Positions 58,007 to 64,000 of a stretch of 64,000 nt of DNA are shown here, one piece after another. Both the position numbers and the translations under genes were made by a program. The notes beneath the pieces are model-generated. The model did not search any database and had not been told where the DNA came from. It saw only the letters and a program-made list of their open reading frames with translations. The DNA comes from Pseudomonas viridiflava. GTDB taxonomy: Bacteria; Pseudomonadota; Gammaproteobacteria; Pseudomonadales; Pseudomonadaceae. Location of the stretch: assembly GCA_900596015.1 (NCBI GenBank), contig UVIF01000010.1, forward strand, positions 118,504-182,503, read 5' to 3'. The stretch's first letter is position 1. Every line of letters starts with the position of its first letter.

Positions 58007-58282
58007 ATGGCCGTCGAAGTGGTATACCGCAGCAGCCGAGATCTGGAGCGCCTGTTTATGGACAAAGCTGAAGCCGATCGTCACGACAAAATGCTCGAGC
58101 TGGCCGAATTGCTGGCGGACGTGTTGAAAAAAGCAGTGCCATCACTCGATGACAAGCAGGTCGAAGACGCCGGTATCTACATGGCGAAAAACCGCGATAT
58201 CTTCGCCAAGGCATTCAAGAGCCAGCCCGATGCCCTGAACGAGTTGCTCACAGCTACGGCCGACTCCGCCGAGCAGGCCTGA
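58007..58282 (+). CDS. yebG: SOS-inducible protein YebG
   Basis: This 91-aa protein starts MAVEVVYRSSRDLERLFMDK and has the conserved helical part with YMAKNRDIFAKAFK. YebG is a LexA-controlled protein of the DNA-damage response with unknown biochemical role. The SOS box upstream agrees with that. The start is the ATG at MAVEVVYRS. Confidence 0.94.
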   Translation: MAVEVVYRSSRDLERLFMDKAEADRHDKMLELAELLADVLKKAVPSLDDKQVEDAGIYMAKNRDIFAKAFKSQPDALNELLTATADSAEQA

Positions 58283-58285
58283 TCG

Positions 58286-58738
58286 TCAGGCCTGCAGCGC
58301 TTGCACGAACTCGGCCAGCCAGGGCTCTGCGTCGGTTTCCGGGGTGACGCTTTCGCTGGCGTCCAGGCGCAGCATCTCCTGAACCTCATGCACGCCCAGC
58401 TCTGCGAACAGCTCGCGCAACTGCTCGCCGCCGCCGCAATAGGTGTCGTAGCTGGAATCGCCCAGCGCGATGACACCACCCGGCAGGCCACGCAGCACCG
58501 CCGGCAGTTCATCCCGCAACTGAGCGTACAGCGCCATGATGTTGTCCGGCAGCTCGCCCATGCCGGTTGTCGACGTCACCGCCAGGAGAGCCTCGGGTGC
58601 GAATGCCAGCACGTCCTGCAGAGTGGCCCGCGGGTTGTGCCAGGCCTGAATATCCTGTTGCTTTAGCAGCTTCTCGGCATGCCGGGCGACGTCCTCGGCC
58701 GCGCCATAGACCGAACCGCTGAGGATGGCAACTTTCAT
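58286..58738 (-). CDS. Flavodoxin (MioC-like)
   Basis: This 150-aa protein is a short-chain flavodoxin with the FMN phosphate loop LSGSVYGAAEDVARHAE at the start and the isoalloxazine loops (TSTTGMGELPDN; LGDSSYDTYCGGG). It transfers electrons to reductases; partner unknown. The stop is four bases from the yebG stop on the opposite strand. Confidence 0.92.
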   Translation of the reverse strand: MKVAILSGSVYGAAEDVARHAEKLLKQQDIQAWHNPRATLQDVLAFAPEALLAVTSTTGMGELPDNIMALYAQLRDELPAVLRGLPGGVIALGDSSYDTYCGGGEQLRELFAELGVHEVQEMLRLDASESVTPETDAEPWLAEFVQALQA

Positions 58739-58872
58739 GATGACTGTCTCGGATCGTTGAAAGCGCTGATCTTACCAGCCCGCCCGCGCATTGAAAGGCA
58801 GGATCTGACGTACTGGGATCCCTCCCGCAGCCTGTATGAATTAGACTACGCTGCACGCTAGGGAACCCTGAC

Positions 58873-59340
58873 ATGATCAATGCGAAGCTGCTGCAACTGG
58901 TGATCGATGCGTCCAACGACGGCATCGTCGTCGCCGAACAGGAAGGCGAGGACAACATCCTCATCTACGTCAATCCGGCGTTCGAGCGCATGACCGGCTA
59001 TACGTCAATGGAAATGCTCTACCAGGACTGCCGCCTGCTGCAGGGCGACGACCGCGACCAGCCTGCGCGACAGCGCGTGCGTGAGGCGATCGACCAGGGC
59101 CTGGCATGCCGCGAGGTGCTGCGCAACCACCGCAAGGACGGCAGCTTTTTCTGGAATGAGCTGTCGATCACGCCGGTGCACAACGATAGCGACCAACTGA
59201 TGTACTACATCGGCATTCAGAAAGATGTCAGCAGCGAAGTTGAAGCACAGCAGCGCATCGTCGCGCTCGAGCAGCAGGTAGTGGCGCTGCAACAGCGCAT
59301 CGTCGAACTCGAAAGCGCTGCGCAGCCAGGCCCGGTGTGA
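58873..59340 (+). CDS. Short LOV photoreceptor protein (PpSB1-LOV type)
   Basis: This 155-aa protein is a LOV domain with N-terminal (MINAKLLQLVIDASNDGIVV) and C-terminal helices and no effector. Cys53 in DCRLLQG is placed to form the flavin adduct; Asn85, Asn95 and Gln116 contact FMN. Arg61 and Arg66, which in PpSB1-LOV slow dark recovery (from memory), are both present; residue 55 is Leu where PpSB1 has Phe. A MerR/LitR-type gene lies close, so the protein may act as its light sensor. Confidence 0.92.
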   Translation: MINAKLLQLVIDASNDGIVVAEQEGEDNILIYVNPAFERMTGYTSMEMLYQDCRLLQGDDRDQPARQRVREAIDQGLACREVLRNHRKDGSFFWNELSITPVHNDSDQLMYYIGIQKDVSSEVEAQQRIVALEQQVVALQQRIVELESAAQPGPV

Positions 59341-59397
59341 CCGGTATGGCCTTTTTTCAATCTTGCTTTGAGTCACCCCTTGCTGCGAGTGCATGCC

Positions 59398-60003
59398 ATG
59401 CCGCCTGATGTATTGCTGACCCAGGACGAACTGGAGTTTCTGCGGGCGATGCAGGCCAACCCGCAGCTCAACGTGCGCGACACCCTGCTCAACCTGTCGA
59501 TCAAGGGTGGACCGCAGGTTCGCGATCTGCTGATGCGCCTGGCCTCCCACGAACAGGTCACCATCGAGGCACACCTGGAAAACCAGCAGATCAGCTTTCC
59601 GCTGCAGGTTGTGGAAGACGAGTTTCAGGCGGCGCATCTGGAGCTCGGCGCGCCCAGCATTTATGAGGACGGGCCGATGCTGCGCCCGTGGCGTCTGAGC
59701 CTGGCGCAGCCAGTTGTGCTGCGTGACGGCGAAGGCCGTGACAGCGACTTCTGGGTCCGTGACATTTCCTTCAAGGGTGCCTTGCTCGAGGTTCGCAATG
59801 GAGCACAGGCGCCCGCGCAATTCCAGCTGTGGTTCACCCCCGAAGGCTGCGCACCGATCCCGTTGCGCGGCTCGATGATTCGCGAGGCCGAACCTGGCTT
59901 GTTTGCCTACCGGCTCAGCCAGAACAACGCCAAGGCGATTGAGTCACTGCGCCAGTTCATTGTGTTGCACCACCAACTGGTGCATCCGCAACAGCACACC
60001 TGA
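59398..60003 (+). CDS. PilZ-domain-like protein
   Basis: This 201-aa protein (MPPDVLLTQDELEFLRAMQA) has a C-terminal part with a PilZ-like stretch (RPWRLSLAQPVVLRDGEGRD; WVRDISFKGALLEV, residues about 100-140), where R and DxSxxG may bind c-di-GMP. An alternative TTG start 10 codons upstream is possible. It is 57 bases downstream of the LOV gene and may be cotranscribed. Confidence 0.72.
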   Translation: MPPDVLLTQDELEFLRAMQANPQLNVRDTLLNLSIKGGPQVRDLLMRLASHEQVTIEAHLENQQISFPLQVVEDEFQAAHLELGAPSIYEDGPMLRPWRLSLAQPVVLRDGEGRDSDFWVRDISFKGALLEVRNGAQAPAQFQLWFTPEGCAPIPLRGSMIREAEPGLFAYRLSQNNAKAIESLRQFIVLHHQLVHPQQHT

Positions 60004-60013
60004 ATGCACCGAA

Positions 60014-60961
60014 TCAGCTGTCCAGATGACCCGCCAGGTATTGCTGCAGACGCCGTTGCATCAAACGTCCATCACTGCCCAGGCAGGCGATCTCAGTGGA
60101 TCGCAGGCCTTCCTGCATCATTTCGGACAACTCGCCGGACAACAGCAGCGGGCAACTCAGGGCGTTGTTCAGTCTGGTCAACTGCCTTGGCAGTGCCGGC
60201 AACGGGGGGCGATTGGAGAACAGCACCACAGCCTGGGGCGCGAGTTTTTCACAGACCAGACTGAGCTCTTCGAGCGGCTGGCCCAGACCAAGCAGTTGCA
60301 CTTCGACTTGCGGTCCGCCCAGCAACAGGCCTGTGACCTGCAGTTCGAGTTCCCGGCACTGCTCTGGTATGGCCACCAGCAATACCCGGTTGTCCTGGCC
60401 CTGATCGCAGGCCAGGCGCAGCCGTTGCAGCGTGCGGGCACGCAGGAAGGTGTCGAGGAACAACCATTCACTGGCCTGGCCGAAGTGACCCTGATGCACC
60501 AGCAGCTCCTGCCAGACCGGCATCAGTACCTGTTCGAATGCCACGGCCAGCGGGTAGCTGGAAAACACCTGGCCGTAGACCTGATCGAGCCGAACTTCGG
60601 CGAACTCCCGTACGCACTGGCGGATCCGCTCCTGCCACTGCTGCCATTCACCGTGCTCGTCGCAGGGCCCGGGCAGCGCAGTTCTGGCCTGCTGGGTACG
60701 GGCCAGGATCTTGCCGACCTTGCTCACCGCCACGCCACGCTCTATCCAGCCCAGAATGCTGCGCACCTCTTCGATATCGGCCAGGGAGTACAGGCGGTGC
60801 CCACTTTCGGTGCGCGTAGGCTGCACCAGACCATAGCGGCGCTCCCACGCGCGCAGCGTCACCGGGTTGATCCCGGTCAGTCGGGCCACCTCGCGAATGG
60901 GGTACAGCTCGACCAGTGCCGGGTCTTGCACACCAGGCAATCGGGTGCCGGATTCGCTCAT
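60014..60961 (-). CDS. MerR/LitR (CarH)-type regulator lacking the B12 ligand
   Basis: This 315-aa regulator has an N-terminal MerR HTH (LYPIREVARLTGINPVTLRA; GHRLYSLADIEEVRSI) and a C-terminal B12-binding-like domain (FLDTFLRARTLQRLRLACDQ; VLLVAIPEQCRELELQ). In CarH the motifs W-x9-EH and ExHxxG hold cobalamin; here W is followed at the ninth step by FG and the ExH His is replaced (PEQCRELE). It therefore resembles class II LitR proteins, which need a separate light sensor. It is convergent with the PilZ gene. Confidence 0.88.
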   Translation of the reverse strand: MSESGTRLPGVQDPALVELYPIREVARLTGINPVTLRAWERRYGLVQPTRTESGHRLYSLADIEEVRSILGWIERGVAVSKVGKILARTQQARTALPGPCDEHGEWQQWQERIRQCVREFAEVRLDQVYGQVFSSYPLAVAFEQVLMPVWQELLVHQGHFGQASEWLFLDTFLRARTLQRLRLACDQGQDNRVLLVAIPEQCRELELQVTGLLLGGPQVEVQLLGLGQPLEELSLVCEKLAPQAVVLFSNRPPLPALPRQLTRLNNALSCPLLLSGELSEMMQEGLRSTEIACLGSDGRLMQRRLQQYLAGHLDS

Positions 60962-61167
60962 TGCTAGTCAACCGCCGCCAGGAACAGAAGAACACAGTGT
61001 AACCGCTGCCAGAGGCTTGGGGTTTGCGGATGATCCAACAGACGGTAGATGTGCATCGGGCGGTTTTCGGGAATAATACTTGCTTGATTTCAAATGCGGA
61101 CCACCACCCCGGCGCCGCATTCGATGGAGGCTCCTACCCGGAGCACCAGACTGCTCGGAGATACACG

Positions 61168-61734
61168 ATGTCTACCTCCCCCGTTACCCTGATGGTTGCG
61201 CGCCGCGTGGCCGATGGCAAATATCAGGACCTGATCGCCTGGCTGCATGAGGGCGAACAACTGGCCACCGATTTCCCGGGTTACCTGGGCTCAGGCGTTC
61301 TGGCACCCGCGCCGGGCGACGACGAATTCCAGATCATCTTCCGTTTCGCCGATGAAACCACGCTGCATGCGTGGGAGCATTCCGCCTCCCGCCGCTCCTG
61401 GCTGAGCCGTGGCAGTGAACTGTTCGCTCAGCCTCACGTGCACCGCGTCAGCGGCACCGACGGCTGGTTCGGCGACAGTGGCCTGCAGCGCCCGCCGCGC
61501 TGGAAGCAGGCTGTGGCCATCTGGCTGGCGTTCTTTCCGGTGTCGTTGATCTTCAACTTCCTGTTCGGTCACGTGCTGAACGAGATCAGCCTGGTGCCCA
61601 GGGTCATGCTCAGTACCCTGGCCCTGACCCCGATCATGGTGTTCTTTTTCATTCCGCTGTCGACCCGCCTGCTGCGCGGCTGGTTGCACGCCACGCCGAA
61701 CCGGGCGCCGTTGCCCAAGGCCAAGGTGGCCTGA
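61168..61734 (+). CDS. Antibiotic biosynthesis monooxygenase-domain membrane protein
   Basis: This 188-aa protein has an N-terminal ABM-like domain (SPVTLMVARRVADGKYQDLI; ELFAQPHVHRVSG) and two C-terminal membrane helices (AVAIWLAFFPVSLIFNFLFG; VMLSTLALTPIMVFFFIPLS). In Pseudomonas this type is often beside light or folate genes. Its substrate is not known. The ATG at MSTSPVTL has a ribosome site; upstream codons look like promoter. Confidence 0.88.
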   Translation: MSTSPVTLMVARRVADGKYQDLIAWLHEGEQLATDFPGYLGSGVLAPAPGDDEFQIIFRFADETTLHAWEHSASRRSWLSRGSELFAQPHVHRVSGTDGWFGDSGLQRPPRWKQAVAIWLAFFPVSLIFNFLFGHVLNEISLVPRVMLSTLALTPIMVFFFIPLSTRLLRGWLHATPNRAPLPKAKVA

Positions 61735-61801
61735 GCGGCCGGCCCTGCTGCGCTTTGTGGTATAAATCAGCGCAGCAACCTGCCGACGAAGAGCTCGCCC
61801 C

Positions 61802-62503
61802 ATGCCTCACCCGATCCTCATTACCGGCGCCAGCCAGCGCATCGGCCTGCACTGTGCCGAACGCCTGCTGGGCGAAGGCCAACCGGTCATCATCAGCTAT
61901 CGCCAGGAGCGCGAAACCGTTGCGCACCTGCGCGAGATGGGCGCGGTGACCATCCATGCCGACTTCGCCAGCGAAGCCGGGATCCTGGCCTTCATCGACG
62001 CGCTCAAGGCGCAGACCACCCAGCTGCGTGCCATCGTGCACAACGCTTCGGCCTGGATCGCGGACAGCGCCGCAGACGAGGCCGCCGCGTTCCAGCAGAT
62101 GGTCAACGTGCACATGCTGGCGCCCTATCTGATCAACCTGCACTGCGCCGACCTGCTGCGCGCGTCGAAACCTGCCGACATCGTGCACATCAGTGATGAC
62201 GTGACGCGCAAGGGCAGCGCCAAGCACATGGCCTATTGCGCGAGCAAGGCGGGGCTGGACAACCTCACGCTGTCGTTCGCGGCGCGGTTCGCGCCGGCGA
62301 TCAAAGTGAACGGTATTGCCCCGGCGCTGATCCTGTTCAACCCGGATGACGATGCCGATTACCGCTACAAATCGCTGGCCAAGTCGGCCCTTGGCATCGA
62401 GCCGGGTGCCGAGGTCATCTACCAGAGCCTACGCTACCTGTTGGAAAACCCCTACGTGACGGGTACGACCTTGACCGTCAACGGCGGCAGACACGTAAAA
62501 TAG
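61802..62503 (+). CDS. folM: Dihydromonapterin reductase FolM
   Basis: This 233-aa short-chain dehydrogenase has the GASQRIG nucleotide loop at the start, NAS (HNASAWI), catalytic Ser in HISDD and YCASK ([13 protein letters not shown]) giving Tyr and Lys. FolM reduces dihydromonapterin to tetrahydromonapterin, a cofactor of phenylalanine hydroxylase. folX follows directly. Confidence 0.95.
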   Translation: MPHPILITGASQRIGLHCAERLLGEGQPVIISYRQERETVAHLREMGAVTIHADFASEAGILAFIDALKAQTTQLRAIVHNASAWIADSAADEAAAFQQMVNVHMLAPYLINLHCADLLRASKPADIVHISDDVTRKGSAKHMAYCASKAGLDNLTLSFAARFAPAIKVNGIAPALILFNPDDDADYRYKSLAKSALGIEPGAEVIYQSLRYLLENPYVTGTTLTVNGGRHVK

Positions 62504-62562
62504 GCATGCCTGCGTCGGTTCGGCACGACGCTGGCCCCGAACATTCTGCGGAGCACACAACG

Positions 62563-62934
62563 ATGGCACCACTGCAGCCAGGAATGGCACGCATCCGGGT
62601 CAAGGACCTGCGCTTGCGCACCTTCATCGGTATCAACGAAGACGAAATCGTCAACAAGCAGGACGTGTTGATCAACCTCACCGTGCTGTATCCGGCACTC
62701 GAAGCGGTGCGCGACAACGACATCGAGCATGCCTTGAACTACCGCACCATCACCAAGGCGGTGATCCAGCACGTGGAGGGCAACCGTTTTGCCCTGCTCG
62801 AACGCCTGACCCAGGAGATTCTCGATCTGGTCATGCAGAACACCGCCGTGCGCTATGCCGAAGTGGAAGTCGACAAGCCCCACGCGCTGCGCTTCGCCGA
62901 ATCGGTTTCGATCACCCTCGCCGGCAGCCGCTGA
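62563..62934 (+). CDS. folX: Dihydroneopterin triphosphate 2'-epimerase FolX
   Basis: This 123-aa protein belongs to the FolB/FolX family: [20 protein letters not shown], the active-site region [16 protein letters not shown], and [19 protein letters not shown]. FolX forms dihydromonapterin triphosphate for the pathway that FolM completes. The ATG at [10 protein letters not shown] has an upstream GGAG; an ATG 19 codons earlier is less likely. Confidence 0.93.
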   Translation: MAPLQPGMARIRVKDLRLRTFIGINEDEIVNKQDVLINLTVLYPALEAVRDNDIEHALNYRTITKAVIQHVEGNRFALLERLTQEILDLVMQNTAVRYAEVEVDKPHALRFAESVSITLAGSR

Positions 62935-62961
62935 CCGGTTGCCGCTCAGCAGGAGAACGAC

Positions 62962-63258
62962 ATGAACGAACAACAACGCCTGGAATTGGAAGCAGCGGCT
63001 TTCCGCCGTCTGGTCAAGCACCTGGACGAACGCAAAGACGTGCAGAACATCGACTTGATGAACCTGGCCGGGTTCTGCCGCAACTGCTTGTCCAAATGGT
63101 ACAAGGCGGCCGCCGACGAGCAGCAGGTCGAGGTCAGCCTCGATGAGGCCCGCGAAGTCGTCTACGGCATGCCCTATGCGCAGTGGAAGGCGCAATACCA
63201 ACAGGAAGCCAGCGCCGAACAGCAGGCGGCCTTTGCCAAGGGGACGCCCAATGCGTGA
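62962..63258 (+). CDS. DUF1244 protein
   Basis: This 98-aa protein has the DUF1244 core: FRRLVKHLDERKDVQNIDLM, then NLAGFCRNCLSKWYKAAADE, with two Cys (FCRNC). The family is of unknown function and widespread in proteobacteria. A good ribosome site (CAGGAG) lies upstream. It overlaps the HopJ-type gene by 8 bases. Confidence 0.93.
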   Translation: MNEQQRLELEAAAFRRLVKHLDERKDVQNIDLMNLAGFCRNCLSKWYKAAADEQQVEVSLDEAREVVYGMPYAQWKAQYQQEASAEQQAAFAKGTPNA

Positions 63259-63592
63259 TGCAAATGCGCTGCGCGCCAGCCTGGCCAGCGGTGAACATCA
63301 GTTCGCCGCGACGCTGGCCTTCGTCGCCGAGCACTATGCCTATGAGCCACAGGCCTTCAGCAACGGCGCCCTGGACAATGCTGCAGGGCAGAACGAAGGG
63401 TCCTGCAAGACCTTGGGCCTGGCACTGTTGGAAGGCTTGAGCGATGAAGAGGCACTGCTGGCGTTTGGCGAACACTACCGCTCGGTGGTGGCGACACCCG
63501 AGGGCAGTGACCACGGCAATATCCGCAACCTGATGGCGCACGGGTTGGCAGGGGTGAAGTTTTCCGAACTGCCGCTGACCCGTCTGGGCTGA
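63251..63592 (+). CDS. HopJ-family type III effector-like protein
   Basis: This 113-aa protein matches the HopJ family (FVAEHYAYEPQAFSNGALDN; AGQNEGSCKTLGLAL). The name comes from a P. syringae effector screen, but most members occur without a type III system and the real role is unclear. It overlaps the DUF1244 gene, so the two are likely coupled. A terminator follows. Confidence 0.92.
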   Translation: MRDANALRASLASGEHQFAATLAFVAEHYAYEPQAFSNGALDNAAGQNEGSCKTLGLALLEGLSDEEALLAFGEHYRSVVATPEGSDHGNIRNLMAHGLAGVKFSELPLTRLG

Positions 63593-63604
63593 CTGGCAGG
63601 CATG

Positions 63605-63635
63605 AAAAAACCGACCCTGAGAGGTCGGTTTTTTT
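63605..63635 (+). terminator. Terminator after the HopJ-type gene
   Basis: Hairpin AAAAAACCGACC-ctgaga-GGTCGGTTTTTT, 13 bases after the stop. Confidence 0.85.
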
Positions 63636-63654
63636 GTGTCCGGCTGTTGGGCCT

Positions 63655-63679
63655 CTTCGCGGGTAGAACCCGCTCCCAC
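63655..63679 (-). repeat. REP element, inverse orientation
   Basis: CTTCGCGGGTAGAACCCGCT then CCCAC; same family as 18673-18696. The tandem array begins a few bases further on. Confidence 0.85.
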
Positions 63680-63692
63680 AAGGAACTGCATT

Positions 63693-64000
63693 GCCAGTGA
63701 AGGCCATTGCCCCTGGGTCACAAGGTCTTGCAGAGCCAGTGAAGGCCACTGCCCCTTGGTCACCAGGTCTTGCAGAGCCAGTGAAGGCCACTGCCCCTGG
63801 GCCACCAGGTCTTGCAGAGCCAGTGAAGGCCATTGCCCCTGGGCCACCAGGTCTTGCATGGCCAGTGAAAGACACTGCCCTTGGGCCACCAGGTCTTGCA
63901 TGGCCAGTGAAAGACACTGCCCCTGGGCCACCAGGTCTTGCATGGCCAGTGAAAGACACTGCCCCTGGGCCACCAGGTCTTGCATGGCCAGTGAAAGACA
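63693..64000. repeat. 42-bp tandem repeat array, running off the window
   Basis: GCCAGTGAA recurs at 63693, 63735, 63777, 63819, 63861, 63903, 63945 and 63987, exactly every 42 bases, so eight units are visible. Units 1-4 read GCCAGTGAAGGCCA and units 5-8 GCCAGTGAAAGACA, two subtypes in blocks. No stop occurs on the minus strand in the frame reading MQDLVAQGQCLSLA per unit. Confidence 0.9.

Noticed and set aside
60962..61167. Search for a LitR/CarH-type TGTACA palindrome in the light-gene region
   Set aside because: No such palindrome was seen here or upstream of the LOV gene, so no operator is annotated.

Overview
The window looks like a chromosomal segment of a Pseudomonas of the P. putida type. 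It is GC-rich and carries gene neighbourhoods typical of that genus: purL-mltF-tadA, guaB-guaA, folM-folX next to a short LOV photoreceptor, an FecI/FecR/FecA iron set, and GTGGGAGCGGG-type REP elements. No rRNA, tRNA or CRISPR array was seen.

Layout. 1-3631: purT (cut by the window edge), a DUF1289 protein, a gamma-class carbonic anhydrase-like protein, two Nudix hydrolases and an L,D-transpeptidase. 3842-12739: a two-partner secretion locus with one outer-membrane transporter (TpsB) followed by two hemagglutinin-like exoproteins of 1526 and 820 aa, which look like long and shortened versions of one architecture. 12755-23346: an NIF3/YqfO-like protein, purL, mltF, tadA, a Tat-exported multicopper oxidase and an 864-aa protein that looks like a dermonecrotic-type toxin with a TIKI/ChaN-like C-terminus.

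23513-35395: a genomic island of about 11.7 kb in the 3' end of guaA. A tyrosine integrase lies next to guaA, and a diverged copy of the guaA tail plus its terminator (69 of 85 positions identical by hand count) marks the other end. The island carries a large AT-rich gene joining a PD-(D/E)XK-like nuclease to a PIN-like domain, and a relic IncP-type mobilization module: broken traJ, an oriT resembling that of RP4, twelve decamers phased at exactly 10 bp, and traK. A tight operon of trbJ, a trbK-position gene, trbL and a small membrane protein follows. Then come a primase-like replication protein, an AlpA regulator, an HTH protein and the integrase. No relaxase or other mating-pore gene is present, so this looks like a mobilizable element that would depend on an IncP-like helper.

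35381-50100: guaA, guaB, a zinc-ribbon protein, yaaA, a four-gene AaeAB-like efflux operon with a divergent LysR regulator, a 2-hydroxyacid dehydrogenase, an EamA exporter and an AraC regulator. 49774-56118: an iron-uptake block of DUF3325, PepSY and DUF3649 genes facing fecI-fecR-fecA across an intergenic region with two Fur-box-like sites. 56359-63592: an HPF/RaiA protein, DUF3509, PsiE, SOS-controlled YebG, a flavodoxin, then a light/pterin block: a short LOV protein with the slow-cycling PpSB1 residues, a PilZ-like protein, a MerR/LitR-type regulator lacking the B12 ligand, a monooxygenase-domain membrane protein, folM, folX, DUF1244 and HopJ. The window ends inside a 42-bp tandem repeat array.
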